Positions 43,909-53,180 of a stretch of DNA of 64,000 nt are shown one piece after another (within the stretch, counting starts at the first letter, position 1; each line of letters opens with the position of its first letter). This DNA is from G963663315 sp963665165 (GTDB taxonomy: Bacteria > Pseudomonadota > Gammaproteobacteria > Arenicellales > Poriferihabitantaceae). The notes beneath the pieces were generated by a model, which was not told the DNA's origin, did no database searches, and saw only the letters and a program-made list of their open reading frames with translations. The stretch lies in the NCBI GenBank assembly GCA_963665165.1, contig OY761989.1, forward strand, positions 558,001-622,000. Reading direction: 5' to 3'. A program made the position numbers and the translations under genes.

Positions 43909-45621
43909 ATGGCAATAATGACACGAAAAGAATACGCGGAAATGTATGGTCCCACCACCGGCGACGCCGTGCGGCTGGGCGATACTTCATTAGTGGCGCA
44001 GGTCGAGCGCGACTACGCCGTGCCGGGCGATGAATGCCTGCACGGCGGCGGCAAAACATTACGCGATGGCCTGGGTCTCGCGCCAGGCTATGACAGCGCC
44101 ATGGGGTCGCTGGATATGCTGTTGTGCAATGCAATGGTCATCGATCCGGTTCTCGGTATCGTCAAAGGCGATATCGGCATCAAGGATGGAAAAATTGCCG
44201 GTATCGGCAAGGCCGGCAATCCGGAGACGATGGACGGTGTGGATCCAGGGCTGATATGCGGCGCGGCAACCACAGTACGCGACGCGGAAGGGTTGATTGC
44301 AACCCCCGGCGGTATTGATGTCCATGTGCATTTCGACAGCGCCCAGCTATGTGAACACGCGATCAGTTCGGGTATTACGACAATGCTCGGCGGTTCGCTT
44401 GGTCCGATCACAGTGGGCATCGATTGCGGGGGCGCTTTCAATGTCGGGAAAATGCTGCAAGCCGCCGAACAATGGCCGATCAACTTCGGTTTCCTCGGCC
44501 GCGGCAACTCCTCCAAACCCCGCTCGCTTTACGACCAGATGAAGGGAGGCTGCCTGGGCCTGAAAATTCATGAAGACTGGGGCGCCATGCCGAGCGTCAT
44601 CGACACTTGTCTGTCGGTCGCTGACGAGCTGGATTTCCAGGTTCAGCTTCATACCGACACATTGAATGAGAGCGGTTTCGTCGAGGACACGCTGGCGGCC
44701 ATCAATGGCCGCACGATTCACATGTACCATACTGAAGGAGCCGGGGGCGGTCATGCGCCCGACATCATCAAGGTGGCCGGGATGAGCCACTGCCTGACTT
44801 CTTCGACCAATCCGACCAATCCGTTTACCATAAACACGTTCGACGAACATCTCGACATGATCATGGTCTGTCATCACCTGAGCCCCTCGATTCCGGAAGA
44901 TGTCGCCTTTGCCGAAAGCCGGATACGGTCTCAAAGCATTGCGGCTGAGGATATCCTGCATGATCTCGGCGCCATCGCGATGCTGGGTTCCGACAGCCAG
45001 GGTATGGGCCGGATCAATGAGGTGATTTGCCGGACCTGGCAACTGGCTTCAAAAATGAAAGACCAGCGCGGCCGGTCAAGCGAAGAAGAAACCAGCCTGG
45101 GGGACAATGAACGAATCAAGCGCTATATCGCCAAATATACGATCAACGCCGCCCGGACATTTGGCATCGATCAATATGTCGGCTCGCTGGAATCAGGCAA
45201 AATGGCCGATGTGGTATTGTGGCGCCCCGGATTTTTCGGTATCAAACCGGAATTGGTGGTCAAGGGCGGATTTATCGCCTGGTCTCCGATGGGTGACAGC
45301 GCGGCTTCGTTGATGACTTGCGAACCGACTATCCTGCGCCCGCAATGGGGCGCGTTCGGTTCGGCCAAAGAGTCGCTGAGCGCCTGTTTCGTCAATCCCG
45401 CGGCGATTGAAGCCGGCTTGCAGGATACATTACGATTGACCAAACGGTTGCTGCCAAGCGGCCAGACGCGCAAACTCGGCAAACAGGACATGTTGTACAA
45501 TTCGGCCTGTCCCGACATCTCCGTCAACCCGCAGACCTTCGATGTGTTTGTCGACGGTGAACTGGCTTTCTGCGAACCGGCCACCGAGCTGCCGTTGGCG
45601 CAACGTTACATGTTACGGTAA
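43909..45621 (+). CDS. ureC: Urease alpha (catalytic) subunit
   Basis: A 570-residue amidohydrolase-superfamily protein. The nickel site motifs are intact: HVHFDSAQ, carbamylated-lysine loop LKIHEDWGA, HTDTLNESGF, HTEGAGGGHAPDI, active-site flap VCHHLSPSIPEDVAFAESRIR and GSDSQGMGR. It hydrolyses urea to ammonia and carbamate. Start ATG at 43909 directly after ureAB (4-base gap). Residues VCHHL keep the flap Cys/His. Confidence 0.97.
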   Translation: MAIMTRKEYAEMYGPTTGDAVRLGDTSLVAQVERDYAVPGDECLHGGGKTLRDGLGLAPGYDSAMGSLDMLLCNAMVIDPVLGIVKGDIGIKDGKIAGIGKAGNPETMDGVDPGLICGAATTVRDAEGLIATPGGIDVHVHFDSAQLCEHAISSGITTMLGGSLGPITVGIDCGGAFNVGKMLQAAEQWPINFGFLGRGNSSKPRSLYDQMKGGCLGLKIHEDWGAMPSVIDTCLSVADELDFQVQLHTDTLNESGFVEDTLAAINGRTIHMYHTEGAGGGHAPDIIKVAGMSHCLTSSTNPTNPFTINTFDEHLDMIMVCHHLSPSIPEDVAFAESRIRSQSIAAEDILHDLGAIAMLGSDSQGMGRINEVICRTWQLASKMKDQRGRSSEEETSLGDNERIKRYIAKYTINAARTFGIDQYVGSLESGKMADVVLWRPGFFGIKPELVVKGGFIAWSPMGDSAASLMTCEPTILRPQWGAFGSAKESLSACFVNPAAIEAGLQDTLRLTKRLLPSGQTRKLGKQDMLYNSACPDISVNPQTFDVFVDGELAFCEPATELPLAQRYMLR

Positions 45622-45648
45622 GGACGGAGGTTGAGGACAAATACAGTT

Positions 45649-46290
45649 ATGAACACAAGGACCGATATGGAAAGTCGTGGCTTGCCGGGGCCGGCCCGAA
45701 TCGGGATTGGCGGCCCGGTCGGGTCCGGTAAAACTTCCCTGATCGAGAACCTGATTCCGGTATTCGCGGCGCGCAATCTGGAACTGGCGATCATTACCAA
45801 TGATCTGGTCACCCGCGAAGACGCGGAACGGATCCGGCACAGCGGGCTGATTGCCCCCGAGCGCGTACTGGCCGTGGAAACCGGAGCCTGCCCGCATACC
45901 GCTATTCGTGAAGATCCCACTTTGAATATGCAGAGCGCCGATCAGCTTGTCCGGGATTATCCGGGTCTGGCGGCGGTGATCATCGAAAGCGGCGGCGACA
46001 ATCTGGCATCGACATTCTCGCTGGATCTGGTCGATTACTGGTTGTTCGTGATTGACGCGGCGGATGGCGATGACATACCGCGTAAAAAAGGCCCCGGTAT
46101 TGTTCGTTCGGATCTGCTGATCATCAACAAGACCGATCTGGCTCCCCTGGTTGGCGCGGATCTGGAGCGGATGACCAGGGAGGGTTCGGAGGTGCGGAAC
46201 GGCAAACCCATCCTGCTGACCAACTGTGCAACCGGTGAAGGTATCGAATCGGTCATGGATCAACTGGTGCATGATGTCCTGTTTACCTGA
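45649..46290 (+). CDS. ureG: Urease accessory GTPase UreG
   Basis: A 213-residue SIMIBI GTPase: P-loop GIGGPVGSGKTS, metal motif TGACPHT (CPH), and NKTDLA. UreG hydrolyses GTP to drive nickel insertion into urease. Start ATG at 45649 is preceded by GAGG; TTG at 45631 is an alternative. A CobW-family relative is encoded at 52171. Confidence 0.93.
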   Translation: MNTRTDMESRGLPGPARIGIGGPVGSGKTSLIENLIPVFAARNLELAIITNDLVTREDAERIRHSGLIAPERVLAVETGACPHTAIREDPTLNMQSADQLVRDYPGLAAVIIESGGDNLASTFSLDLVDYWLFVIDAADGDDIPRKKGPGIVRSDLLIINKTDLAPLVGADLERMTREGSEVRNGKPILLTNCATGEGIESVMDQLVHDVLFT

Positions 46291-46302
46291 GTTTCGACTC
46301 AA

Positions 46303-47184
46303 TTGAATGCTCCGGTCAAGTCTTTAGCCAGGGGCGGGCAGTCGGGTTCGGCAGACCTGAATCTGCAGTTCCGGGCGGCGCCGGATGGCCGGACTTACAT
46401 CAGCGGCCAGTTTTGCCGGTATCCGTTCCATATATGCAGGGCGCAGTATGTCGATCCCGAGCCCCGGGGGTTGGCAACCATTTATCTGCAATCGAGTTCA
46501 GGCGGGATTTTTGCCAATGATCGGTTGTCGTGCGAATTCCACGCATTGCCCCGGTCGCAATCGCACATCACCACGCAATCCTCAACCATCATTCACCGCA
46601 TGGACCAGGGCGATGCCCGTCATTGCGTAACCATTCGCGCCGACGAGAACAGTTTCATGGAATACCTCCCGGACCCGATGATCCTGTTCCCCAGGGCGAA
46701 GATGTATTCCGGCGTCGTTGTACGGCTTCACCCAAGCGCTACCGTCATCATGACTGATGCGTTCATGCACCATGCCCCGGTGACCGAAGGCCCGGTTATA
46801 CGGCAGGAGAACTTTACTGGATATCACAGCGAAACCCGGGTGGAAAGTCTGGATGGAACCTTGTTATGTCTCGATCGTTACCGGATTTCAGGAGTACAGT
46901 TCAGCAGCGGCCAGTCAGGGGTCATGGGTAAAAACGCGATCCAGGGGACATTCGTATTATTAAACAGGTCACACAGTGCAACCGGACTTGTCGAATCCCT
47001 TCGCAGTTTCCTGGAATCCGGGTTTTCCGGGTATGCCGGATTGTCAAGCCTTCCGAACAATTGCGGTATCTGGGTGCGCCTGATTGCGCGGGATGCCTTT
47101 ACGCTACGGTCGGCGATCCAGGAGCTGTGGGCGACGACTCGCCAGGCACTGCTCGGAGAATGCCCGAACCGCAGGAAAAAATAA
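46303..47184 (+). CDS. ureD: Urease accessory protein UreD (UreH)
   Basis: A 293-residue UreD. It has GGIFANDRLSCEFHALPRSQSHITTQSSTIIHRM, PDPMILFPRAKMYS and ELWATTRQALLG, the usual order. It starts with TTG at 46303, 12 bases after ureG, so expression may be weak. UreD at the end of the cluster is less common than at its head. It forms the base of the UreDFG complex. Confidence 0.9.
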   Translation: MNAPVKSLARGGQSGSADLNLQFRAAPDGRTYISGQFCRYPFHICRAQYVDPEPRGLATIYLQSSSGGIFANDRLSCEFHALPRSQSHITTQSSTIIHRMDQGDARHCVTIRADENSFMEYLPDPMILFPRAKMYSGVVVRLHPSATVIMTDAFMHHAPVTEGPVIRQENFTGYHSETRVESLDGTLLCLDRYRISGVQFSSGQSGVMGKNAIQGTFVLLNRSHSATGLVESLRSFLESGFSGYAGLSSLPNNCGIWVRLIARDAFTLRSAIQELWATTRQALLGECPNRRKK

Positions 47185-47242
47185 GGACGATGACTGATAA
47201 GGATGAACGGTTAAACTTAACATTACAAATGGTTTATGTTTA

Positions 47243-47401
47243 TTGACAAGATATGTTATTTGTAGTAAGAGTGTTTGGAACGGAAGGCTGGTATTGATTC
47301 CGTAGTCTGAAAACGGTAGCAACCATGCTATCCTGAAATCGGGCAAAAAAGCCCCAAAAAGGTTCTCGTCAGCGTGAGAGATCATTTTTGGGGCTTTTTT
47401 T
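47243..47401 (+). promoter_or_regulatory. Second leader with nested terminator, before the LuxR-type regulator
   Basis: A -35-like TTGACA lies at 47243-47248 (no perfect -10). Downstream, GGTAGC (47315-47320) pairs with GCTATC (47327-47332) around a six-base loop AACCAT; CTGAAAA precedes and TGAAA follows. A terminator pairs GCCCCAAAAA (47351-47360) with TTTTTGGGGC (47385-47394) and ends in a T run. Inside its loop TCTCG (47364-47368) pairs with TGAGA (47375-47379) around a second six-base loop TCAGCG. The layout matches 35472-35570. Confidence 0.6.
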
Positions 47402-47505
47402 GGGGCTGGCGTTTTCATTATAAAAGCAAGGTGGAATAATGGTGTTGATGACACAAGTTTGTGCAGGCGCTAGCGTTTGCCAATCGTTGTCGTAAGCGAT
47501 AAACG

Positions 47506-48153
47506 ATGAATGCCGAACTTTCAACCGTATTCATAATCGAAGGCCAAGGCGATGCCTGCGAGTCCCTGGGTTCAACTCTTGAGGCGGCTGGATTCGGCAC
47601 GCGAAGTTATGCGTCCGGCGAGGAATTTCTGGACAGTTTCGACCCCGAACGGCAGCCCCGTGGCCAGGGATGCTGCGCGCTGATTGATGTTTTGCTGCCG
47701 GGCATGACCGGATTGGAGTTGCAGGCCAGCCTCAAAGCCAATCAAATCAACCTGCCCTGTGTTTTCCTCACCGGAGAAAGAGATATTTCCCAGTGCGTCC
47801 AGGCGATGAAGGCTGGCGCTGTCGATGTCCTGGAGATGCCTTGTCCTGAGCAGAATCTTCTGCACAGTGTATCCGAAGCGCTGTCCCGGCATAAACGGGA
47901 ACGGCGGGACAGCCGTGAACGCGAAAAAATCAAAGCCAGACTGGCGACGCTGACCCGGCGCGAACGACAGATTCTGGAACAACTGGTTGACGCCAATGGC
48001 GGGGCGACCGCGTCGAGTGAACAGATTGCCGGCCGATTGTTCATCAGCCGGCGCACCGTTGAGCACCATCGTGCCGCGATCAAGGAGAAGATGCACGCCC
48101 GCTCGCTACTGGAGCTGATTGATATGGCCAGAGCCGGGGGGATCGCGGTATGA
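47506..48153 (+). CDS. FixJ/LuxR-type response regulator
   Basis: A 215-residue regulator. The receiver domain has VFIIEG (a Glu-Gly variation at the usual acidic pair), ALIDVLLPGMTG with phosphoacceptor Asp, and LTGERDISQCVQAMKAGAVD. The C-terminal LuxR helix-turn-helix is LTRRERQILEQLVDA...SRRTVEHHRAAIKEKMHARS. The first acidic residues are altered (IIEGQG), so the receiver may not be phosphorylated normally. No kinase is next to it. Confidence 0.85.
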   Translation: MNAELSTVFIIEGQGDACESLGSTLEAAGFGTRSYASGEEFLDSFDPERQPRGQGCCALIDVLLPGMTGLELQASLKANQINLPCVFLTGERDISQCVQAMKAGAVDVLEMPCPEQNLLHSVSEALSRHKRERRDSREREKIKARLATLTRRERQILEQLVDANGGATASSEQIAGRLFISRRTVEHHRAAIKEKMHARSLLELIDMARAGGIAV

Positions 48154-48326
48154 AACGAGGTATGCAGGCCCGGATGACTTCAATATGGGTAGCGTTACCT
48201 ATTTACTGGATAAAGCCATATCGTTACCGTACAGAAATTGCATCGTCGGGTGTCTTGTTCGGGTCTGCCGCCACCCGGGTGATAAGGTGAAATTTGAAAC
48301 CAGGAAACAGGGTTGAGAAAGAGAAA

Positions 48327-49874
48327 ATGGTGAAAAAAAAGAAAAAGAAGGCTTCGGCATCCGGCCTGTCGGCTGAAGAAAAACTCGCAAGACGCAAGCT
48401 GGACGCCCTCAAACGAGGTATTCATCGTATTACCGATTCGGAAACCACCCCATTCTCAGTGCATGTTGTGGGTATTGGCAAAGCGGGCGCAGATGTCGTG
48501 TCGCAGGTACTCAGTGACAAGGTGGCGAACTCCTCATCCGATGAAGAGTCCGGATTCACCGCACTGGCGGTTGACATCGGTGACCAGGATCTTGCGCGGG
48601 TTCGGCAACTGGCCAGTGAGCTGCCTGACAAGAGCGCTCAGGTAGAAACGGTCGCGCTGGAAATGCCGGATCGTGATGATCTGTTCAATTCGTTGCGGCG
48701 AATGCGCGAATTTCTCAAGCTCGAATACCCGAGATACTACTGGAATCCAAATTATGAACCGTGGCTGCCTTCGAGGATACAGCTGCCCGAGGAGGGCCAG
48801 CATGTGCCGCGAGCGGTCGCCAAGGCGCTCTATGCCCGCGCCTATTATGATGGCGCCAGAGACATGCGCGCATCGATCAGGCGATTTGCCGACCATGTAG
48901 ACAGTTCTCCCGGCCAATCCGTGGTGGCCGTCGTGTTTGGCCTCGGCGGCGGCGCGGGCAGCGGCATCATGGTCGATATGGTCCGTCATCTTTCCAATGT
49001 CGCCTTTGGCAGGCGGGTTCTGGTGGTTGGCGTCGGTATCGCTCCGTGTGACGGCGATGAAGAGGTCCATAAAGGCAGCCAGCTGTTCCCGGCATTGAAC
49101 GAATTGGATTGCATGGGTGACGAAACGAAGAACGAGGGCGTAATTGCGGTGTGGGGTGACCTTTACCGGAACCCGTTTACCAGCGGTGTCATTATCGTGC
49201 CGCAGCAATCGGTCTGGGAGTCGACCGGCAGCCTTGCGGCCACGCATGAACGGGTCGACCGGGAAGTTTCTTCATTTCTGACACGCAATAACGGGCTGGA
49301 TTTCTGGGAGACCCTGCGCATGTTGAACTGGGTCGGGGCGCCTCCCACCCAACATGCTGCGGCGCGCACTCCGTATGGGAGAAAGTGGGCGCATGTGCTG
49401 GGCTTTGCGGACATCAGGGAGGGTGTGCTGGCAGACAAGGATATGGCTGGCCGTCTTGGAGTTCGACCCAGTTACCAGCCGGAATTTATCGAAATACGCG
49501 CAGCCGACCCGGAGGATTCCGATACCGGCCAGGTCGCAGAGATTCTGGGCGAGGCGTTTTCACCGCTGGCGGAACCCGCTGTCACCGCTTCAGTCGGCGC
49601 CGCTCCGGATACGGTGCAATTCATATTGCCCTGTGTCAGCAAGACCGATCTTGAAATGTTTTACCGGTCCCGCAAGACCTATGACACACTGGATTGGGAA
49701 GGCAAGCTGGGTATTCACGCCTGGTTGCTTGATCTCGGTGTTCTTCTGTGCGAGCCGGCGATCCGGTTTGACGGTATGGCCGGGGAGTGCCTGTGGGGTT
49801 GCGCCTGCTGGGTAGTGGTTCCTTATGACCAGATCAGAGGACCGGAAGAAGTCGAAACTGCGGTAGCCGCATAG
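48327..49874 (+). CDS. Tubulin/FtsZ-like protein, paralog A
   Basis: A 515-residue protein. Residues 3-8 are a run of lysines. HVVGIGKAGADVVSQVL (about 46-62) resembles the FtsZ T1 loop, and VFGLGGGAGSGIMVDMVRHL (GGGAGSG at 207-213) the T4 tubulin signature, though with Ala for Thr. Residues about 114-149 are almost identical to paralog B (PDRDDLF...NYEPWLPS). The tail carries ECLWGCACW (Cys488, 492, 494). Start ATG 48327; TTG 48294 possible. It lies after the LuxR-type regulator, in the presumed amide regulon. Function unknown. Confidence 0.65.
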   Translation: MVKKKKKKASASGLSAEEKLARRKLDALKRGIHRITDSETTPFSVHVVGIGKAGADVVSQVLSDKVANSSSDEESGFTALAVDIGDQDLARVRQLASELPDKSAQVETVALEMPDRDDLFNSLRRMREFLKLEYPRYYWNPNYEPWLPSRIQLPEEGQHVPRAVAKALYARAYYDGARDMRASIRRFADHVDSSPGQSVVAVVFGLGGGAGSGIMVDMVRHLSNVAFGRRVLVVGVGIAPCDGDEEVHKGSQLFPALNELDCMGDETKNEGVIAVWGDLYRNPFTSGVIIVPQQSVWESTGSLAATHERVDREVSSFLTRNNGLDFWETLRMLNWVGAPPTQHAAARTPYGRKWAHVLGFADIREGVLADKDMAGRLGVRPSYQPEFIEIRAADPEDSDTGQVAEILGEAFSPLAEPAVTASVGAAPDTVQFILPCVSKTDLEMFYRSRKTYDTLDWEGKLGIHAWLLDLGVLLCEPAIRFDGMAGECLWGCACWVVVPYDQIRGPEEVETAVAA

Positions 49875-49920
49875 CACACGGAAGTTCAGAGATCCGGAAA
49901 CATCATCACAGGAACAAAAA

Positions 49921-50247
49921 ATGCCGCTTGACTGGAAGATTGTAAAAAAGAAGTACTCCAAGGGAACGGAGATACCGACTGTCGCTGGAAACAAGACACT
50001 GACCATAACAGGTTGCGATAACAAGGCTATCTATATTGAGAATCCGTTATGGAAGGCCCAATTGAGCCGCGTCAACCTGGAAAAAGGGGTCGAACTGATC
50101 GAGGAAGGGTTGATAGACCGGGATCCGGGATTGTTTGTGGAAGATTATCGCGTGTACGTGACCGATGAACGTTCAACCTCGGCGGCCCATGTACTCTATG
50201 ACCTCGGATTCCTGGATGAGGATACCGGCTTCACAATCCGATGTTGA
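49921..50247 (+). CDS. 108-aa hypothetical protein between tubulin-like genes
   Basis: A 108-residue acidic/charged soluble protein (PLDWKIVKKKYSKG, RVNLEKGVELIEEGLIDRDPGLF, DERSTSAAHVLYDLGFLDEDTGF). I recognise no family. It lies 46 bases after paralog A and 120 bases before paralog B on the same strand, so it may be their partner. A 10-bp hairpin follows it. Confidence 0.6.
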   Translation: MPLDWKIVKKKYSKGTEIPTVAGNKTLTITGCDNKAIYIENPLWKAQLSRVNLEKGVELIEEGLIDRDPGLFVEDYRVYVTDERSTSAAHVLYDLGFLDEDTGFTIRC

Positions 50248-50292
50248 ACTATTATTATGATGTTACATACAAATTTCAGGCTTCCGGAGGTA

Positions 50293-50317
50293 CAGGTAGC
50301 GGGAGTTCCGCTACCTG
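50293..50317. terminator. 10-bp hairpin before paralog B
   Basis: CAGGTAGCGG (50293-50302) pairs perfectly with CCGCTACCTG (50308-50317) around GAGTT. No T run follows, so it is not a standard terminator. It may stabilise or process the mRNA between the 108-aa gene and paralog B. Confidence 0.5.
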
Positions 50318-50367
50318 CATGTCCGGGAATTCGTAAAACAAGCTATATTAAACGAGGAGATTAAGAA

Positions 50368-52035
50368 ATGGCACTACATTCTATGTATCACAGCGCGACC
50401 GGTGAGCAGGCTCCGCACTGCATACACGTGGTCGGTGTGGGGAGATCCGGCTCAGGTTATGTGGAAGGTCTGCTTCGCACCGGAGAGATCGAGGATATCC
50501 TTGAGAGTTCACGGGCGCGGGTCGCGGCGCTGGTTGTTGATATCGGTGAAGACGATATGATTCCGGCAAAAGATTATGCCGCCGGCTTCCGTCAGCGCCT
50601 GGAGGAAAGAGGGATACCGCAAGAGCGGTTTCATTTCGAATCGGTCGCCCTTGAAATTCCGGACCGTGACGATTTGTTCAACTCTCTGCGCCGTATGCGC
50701 GAGTTCCTGAAACTGGAGTATCCAAGATACTACTGGAATCCGAACTATGAACCCTGGCTGCCTTCGGCAATCAAGTTGCCCAATACCGGTGACCATATTC
50801 CAAGAGCGGTGGCGAAAGCGGTTTACGCGAAAGCTTATTACGATGGCGACCGGCCCATGGAAAAAGCGTTGCAGAGGTTTGCCAACCATATTGAGGAAGC
50901 AGAGCTTCCTTCCATCGTCCTGGCCTGTTTCAGCCTGAATGGTGGAACCGGCAGCGGCATAATCGTCGATCTTGCCCGGCATCTGGCCAGCGTCAAGCTG
51001 GGAAGACGGATCCCTGTCGTGGGCGTTGGACAACTGCCCAACTCGGGTGATGGAGACGTCAATCCGTCCATATTCCCGACTTTGAATGAAATCGACTGCA
51101 TGCTGGACGATGACAAGAACGCGGGTGTCTGCGCGGTCTGGGGCGACCTTTACAAGAGCCCGTTCACCGGTGGATTCATGGCTGTGAATACCGAGCATTC
51201 ATTCCAGCGCCTGTCATCCTACACCCAGAATGACGACAGGAACCGCAACATCAATCCTGAAGTGCGTCATCGCATCGCCAACGAGGTGACCAACAAGTTT
51301 GCGCAGGATTCATTCATGCGGTTCGCGGCAAAAGACGACGGCAAGCTGCTGTTCCGGGCATTGCGTCCGGCCGGCTTTACCGGAGCGCCCCATGAAACGG
51401 TCAGCGGCAAGTCCCGTAACTGGACACTGTACAACCTGTCCAAGTTCACCCATCCGGGCGTACAGGTACTGCCGGGTGAACCGATCAGTAAATGGCGCAC
51501 CGTCATGGAGGAATGGGTGGATCATATCGATGATTACTCCGGCGTCAGCGACAAGTTCAAAACGGATTACGCGGAAGTGCATTGCCATGCGCCACGCGAA
51601 ATCGGATTTGAACATATCAACGCCAAGCTGAGGGACAAGCTCACCGAGCGGTTCCTGGTGCCTGGAGAGGACTCCACCATGCAGATGCAGAACCATGAGT
51701 TCTTCGATCATCTGACCTCGTATGCCGACATCATTTTGCCGGGTATGGCAAAAACCGATCTGGATGTATTCTGGGAATCCCGGGATGCATACGATAAATT
51801 CGATTGGGAAGAGAAGTTGCTGAAGCATTCCTGGTTGCTTGATCTCGGTGTCTTGATGTCTGAGCCCGCGATCCGGTTCAACGGAATGGCGGGTGAATGC
51901 CTGTGGGGCTGTGCCTGCTGGGTAGTGGTTCCTTATGACCAGATGCGGGGAGACGAACTGCCGCCGGCTGACCGTACCTCGATCCTGGCCGAAGGTATCG
52001 ACATGATGACCAAAACGGTGGTGCCAACCCCGTAA
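50368..52035 (+). CDS. Tubulin/FtsZ-like protein, paralog B
   Basis: A 555-residue protein with the clearest tubulin-like features of the three: T1-like VVGVGRSGSGYVEGLLR (residues about 21-37), T4-like SLNGGTGSGIIVDLARHL (GGTGSG at 192-197), then VGQLPNSGDGD and FPTLNEIDCM where FtsZ and tubulin have their base-contacting Asn region. A central part (STVTNKFAQDSFMRFA-type) is shared with paralog C but not A. The tail has ECLWGCACWVVVPYDQ with Cys511, 515 and 517. The ATG at 50368 has GAGGAG upstream. Role unknown; it may be a GTP-dependent polymer. Confidence 0.7.
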   Translation: MALHSMYHSATGEQAPHCIHVVGVGRSGSGYVEGLLRTGEIEDILESSRARVAALVVDIGEDDMIPAKDYAAGFRQRLEERGIPQERFHFESVALEIPDRDDLFNSLRRMREFLKLEYPRYYWNPNYEPWLPSAIKLPNTGDHIPRAVAKAVYAKAYYDGDRPMEKALQRFANHIEEAELPSIVLACFSLNGGTGSGIIVDLARHLASVKLGRRIPVVGVGQLPNSGDGDVNPSIFPTLNEIDCMLDDDKNAGVCAVWGDLYKSPFTGGFMAVNTEHSFQRLSSYTQNDDRNRNINPEVRHRIANEVTNKFAQDSFMRFAAKDDGKLLFRALRPAGFTGAPHETVSGKSRNWTLYNLSKFTHPGVQVLPGEPISKWRTVMEEWVDHIDDYSGVSDKFKTDYAEVHCHAPREIGFEHINAKLRDKLTERFLVPGEDSTMQMQNHEFFDHLTSYADIILPGMAKTDLDVFWESRDAYDKFDWEEKLLKHSWLLDLGVLMSEPAIRFNGMAGECLWGCACWVVVPYDQMRGDELPPADRTSILAEGIDMMTKTVVPTP

Positions 52036-52170
52036 CGGGTTATCCTGTTCGTGCCTGATCGTGTTGAAGGGCAGATTCCGGCCGCTATGATGTTATATAA
52101 TGGCCGGAGTCCAGCCTTGATGCACGATACGGCGAATAATATTGAATAGACTTGATTCTAAGGATACCCA

Positions 52171-53172
52171 ATGACTGAAGCACAGGTTCAAGACGATCCG
52201 CGGATACCGGTCACGGTGGTGACGGGGTTTCTGGGTTCGGGGAAGACCACGCTGATCAACCGGATTCTCTCCGAGCGGCATGGGCGCAAGATCGCAGTCA
52301 TCGTCAATGAATTTGGCGAAGTCAGCATTGACGGCCAGTTGATCGTCCAGGAGGATCAGGAGGAACTGGTGGAATTCAACAACGGCTGTTTGTGCTGTAC
52401 GGTGCGAGGCGATCTGATCGATACATTGAACCGATTGCAGGAGCGTTCGGAACTCGACGGAATTCTGATCGAAACCACGGGTCTGGCCGATCCGGCGCCG
52501 GTTGCGTCGACTTTTTTCCTGGCCGACGAACTGACCTCGAAAACCCGGCTTGATTCTTTCGTGGCCCTTGCTGACGCGGTCAATCTTGGACAAAACCTGG
52601 CTCAAAGCGAGGAAGCCCAGGAACAAATCGCGTTTGCCGACATCATTCTGCTGAACAAGGCGGATCTGGTCACGAAAGAACGGTTGGCGGAAGTCGAGCG
52701 CACTATTCGCAAATCCAACCCGTTTGCCAGTATCTACCATACCGAACACAGCGAGATCGATCTTGACAAGGTGGTTGGTGTGGGCGCTTTCGAGCTGGAG
52801 GCGAAGTTGCAGGTCGATCCGCAGTTTCTGGATGACCTGGAGCACGAGCATGACCAGGCTGTCGGTTCGTTCGTCATTCGTGAAGAGCGGCCAGTGGACC
52901 TGAACCGGTTCATGTTGTGGTTGACGCCTTTATTGGCTGAGCGGGGAGATGACATCTACAGAACCAAGGGAATTTTCAATGCCCGGGGATTCAAGGACCG
53001 GATGATATTCCAGAGTGTACGGATGTTGACTTCGATCCAGTCCGACCGGGCGTGGAAACCCGATGAACCCAGAGTGACCGAGTATGTTGTGATCGGGCGG
53101 GATCTGGACCGGGATGAATTTGCGGAAGGACTTGCCGGTTGTGTCGTTACCGAAACCCGGACGGAATCCTGA
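52171..53172 (+). CDS. CobW/COG0523-family GTPase
   Basis: A 333-residue G3E GTPase with P-loop GFLGSGKTT, the metal-binding CLCC, ETTGLADP and NKADL. Members carry metals (Zn, Co, Ni) to enzymes or are metallochaperones for nitrile hydratase and others. An acidic His-containing LEHEHDQ precedes the C-terminal domain. Next to CbtAB and in the urease island, so Ni or Co is plausible. It has a TATAAT at 52096-52101 upstream without a good -35. Confidence 0.9.
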   Translation: MTEAQVQDDPRIPVTVVTGFLGSGKTTLINRILSERHGRKIAVIVNEFGEVSIDGQLIVQEDQEELVEFNNGCLCCTVRGDLIDTLNRLQERSELDGILIETTGLADPAPVASTFFLADELTSKTRLDSFVALADAVNLGQNLAQSEEAQEQIAFADIILLNKADLVTKERLAEVERTIRKSNPFASIYHTEHSEIDLDKVVGVGAFELEAKLQVDPQFLDDLEHEHDQAVGSFVIREERPVDLNRFMLWLTPLLAERGDDIYRTKGIFNARGFKDRMIFQSVRMLTSIQSDRAWKPDEPRVTEYVVIGRDLDRDEFAEGLAGCVVTETRTES

Positions 53173-53180
53173 TCAAGTTA

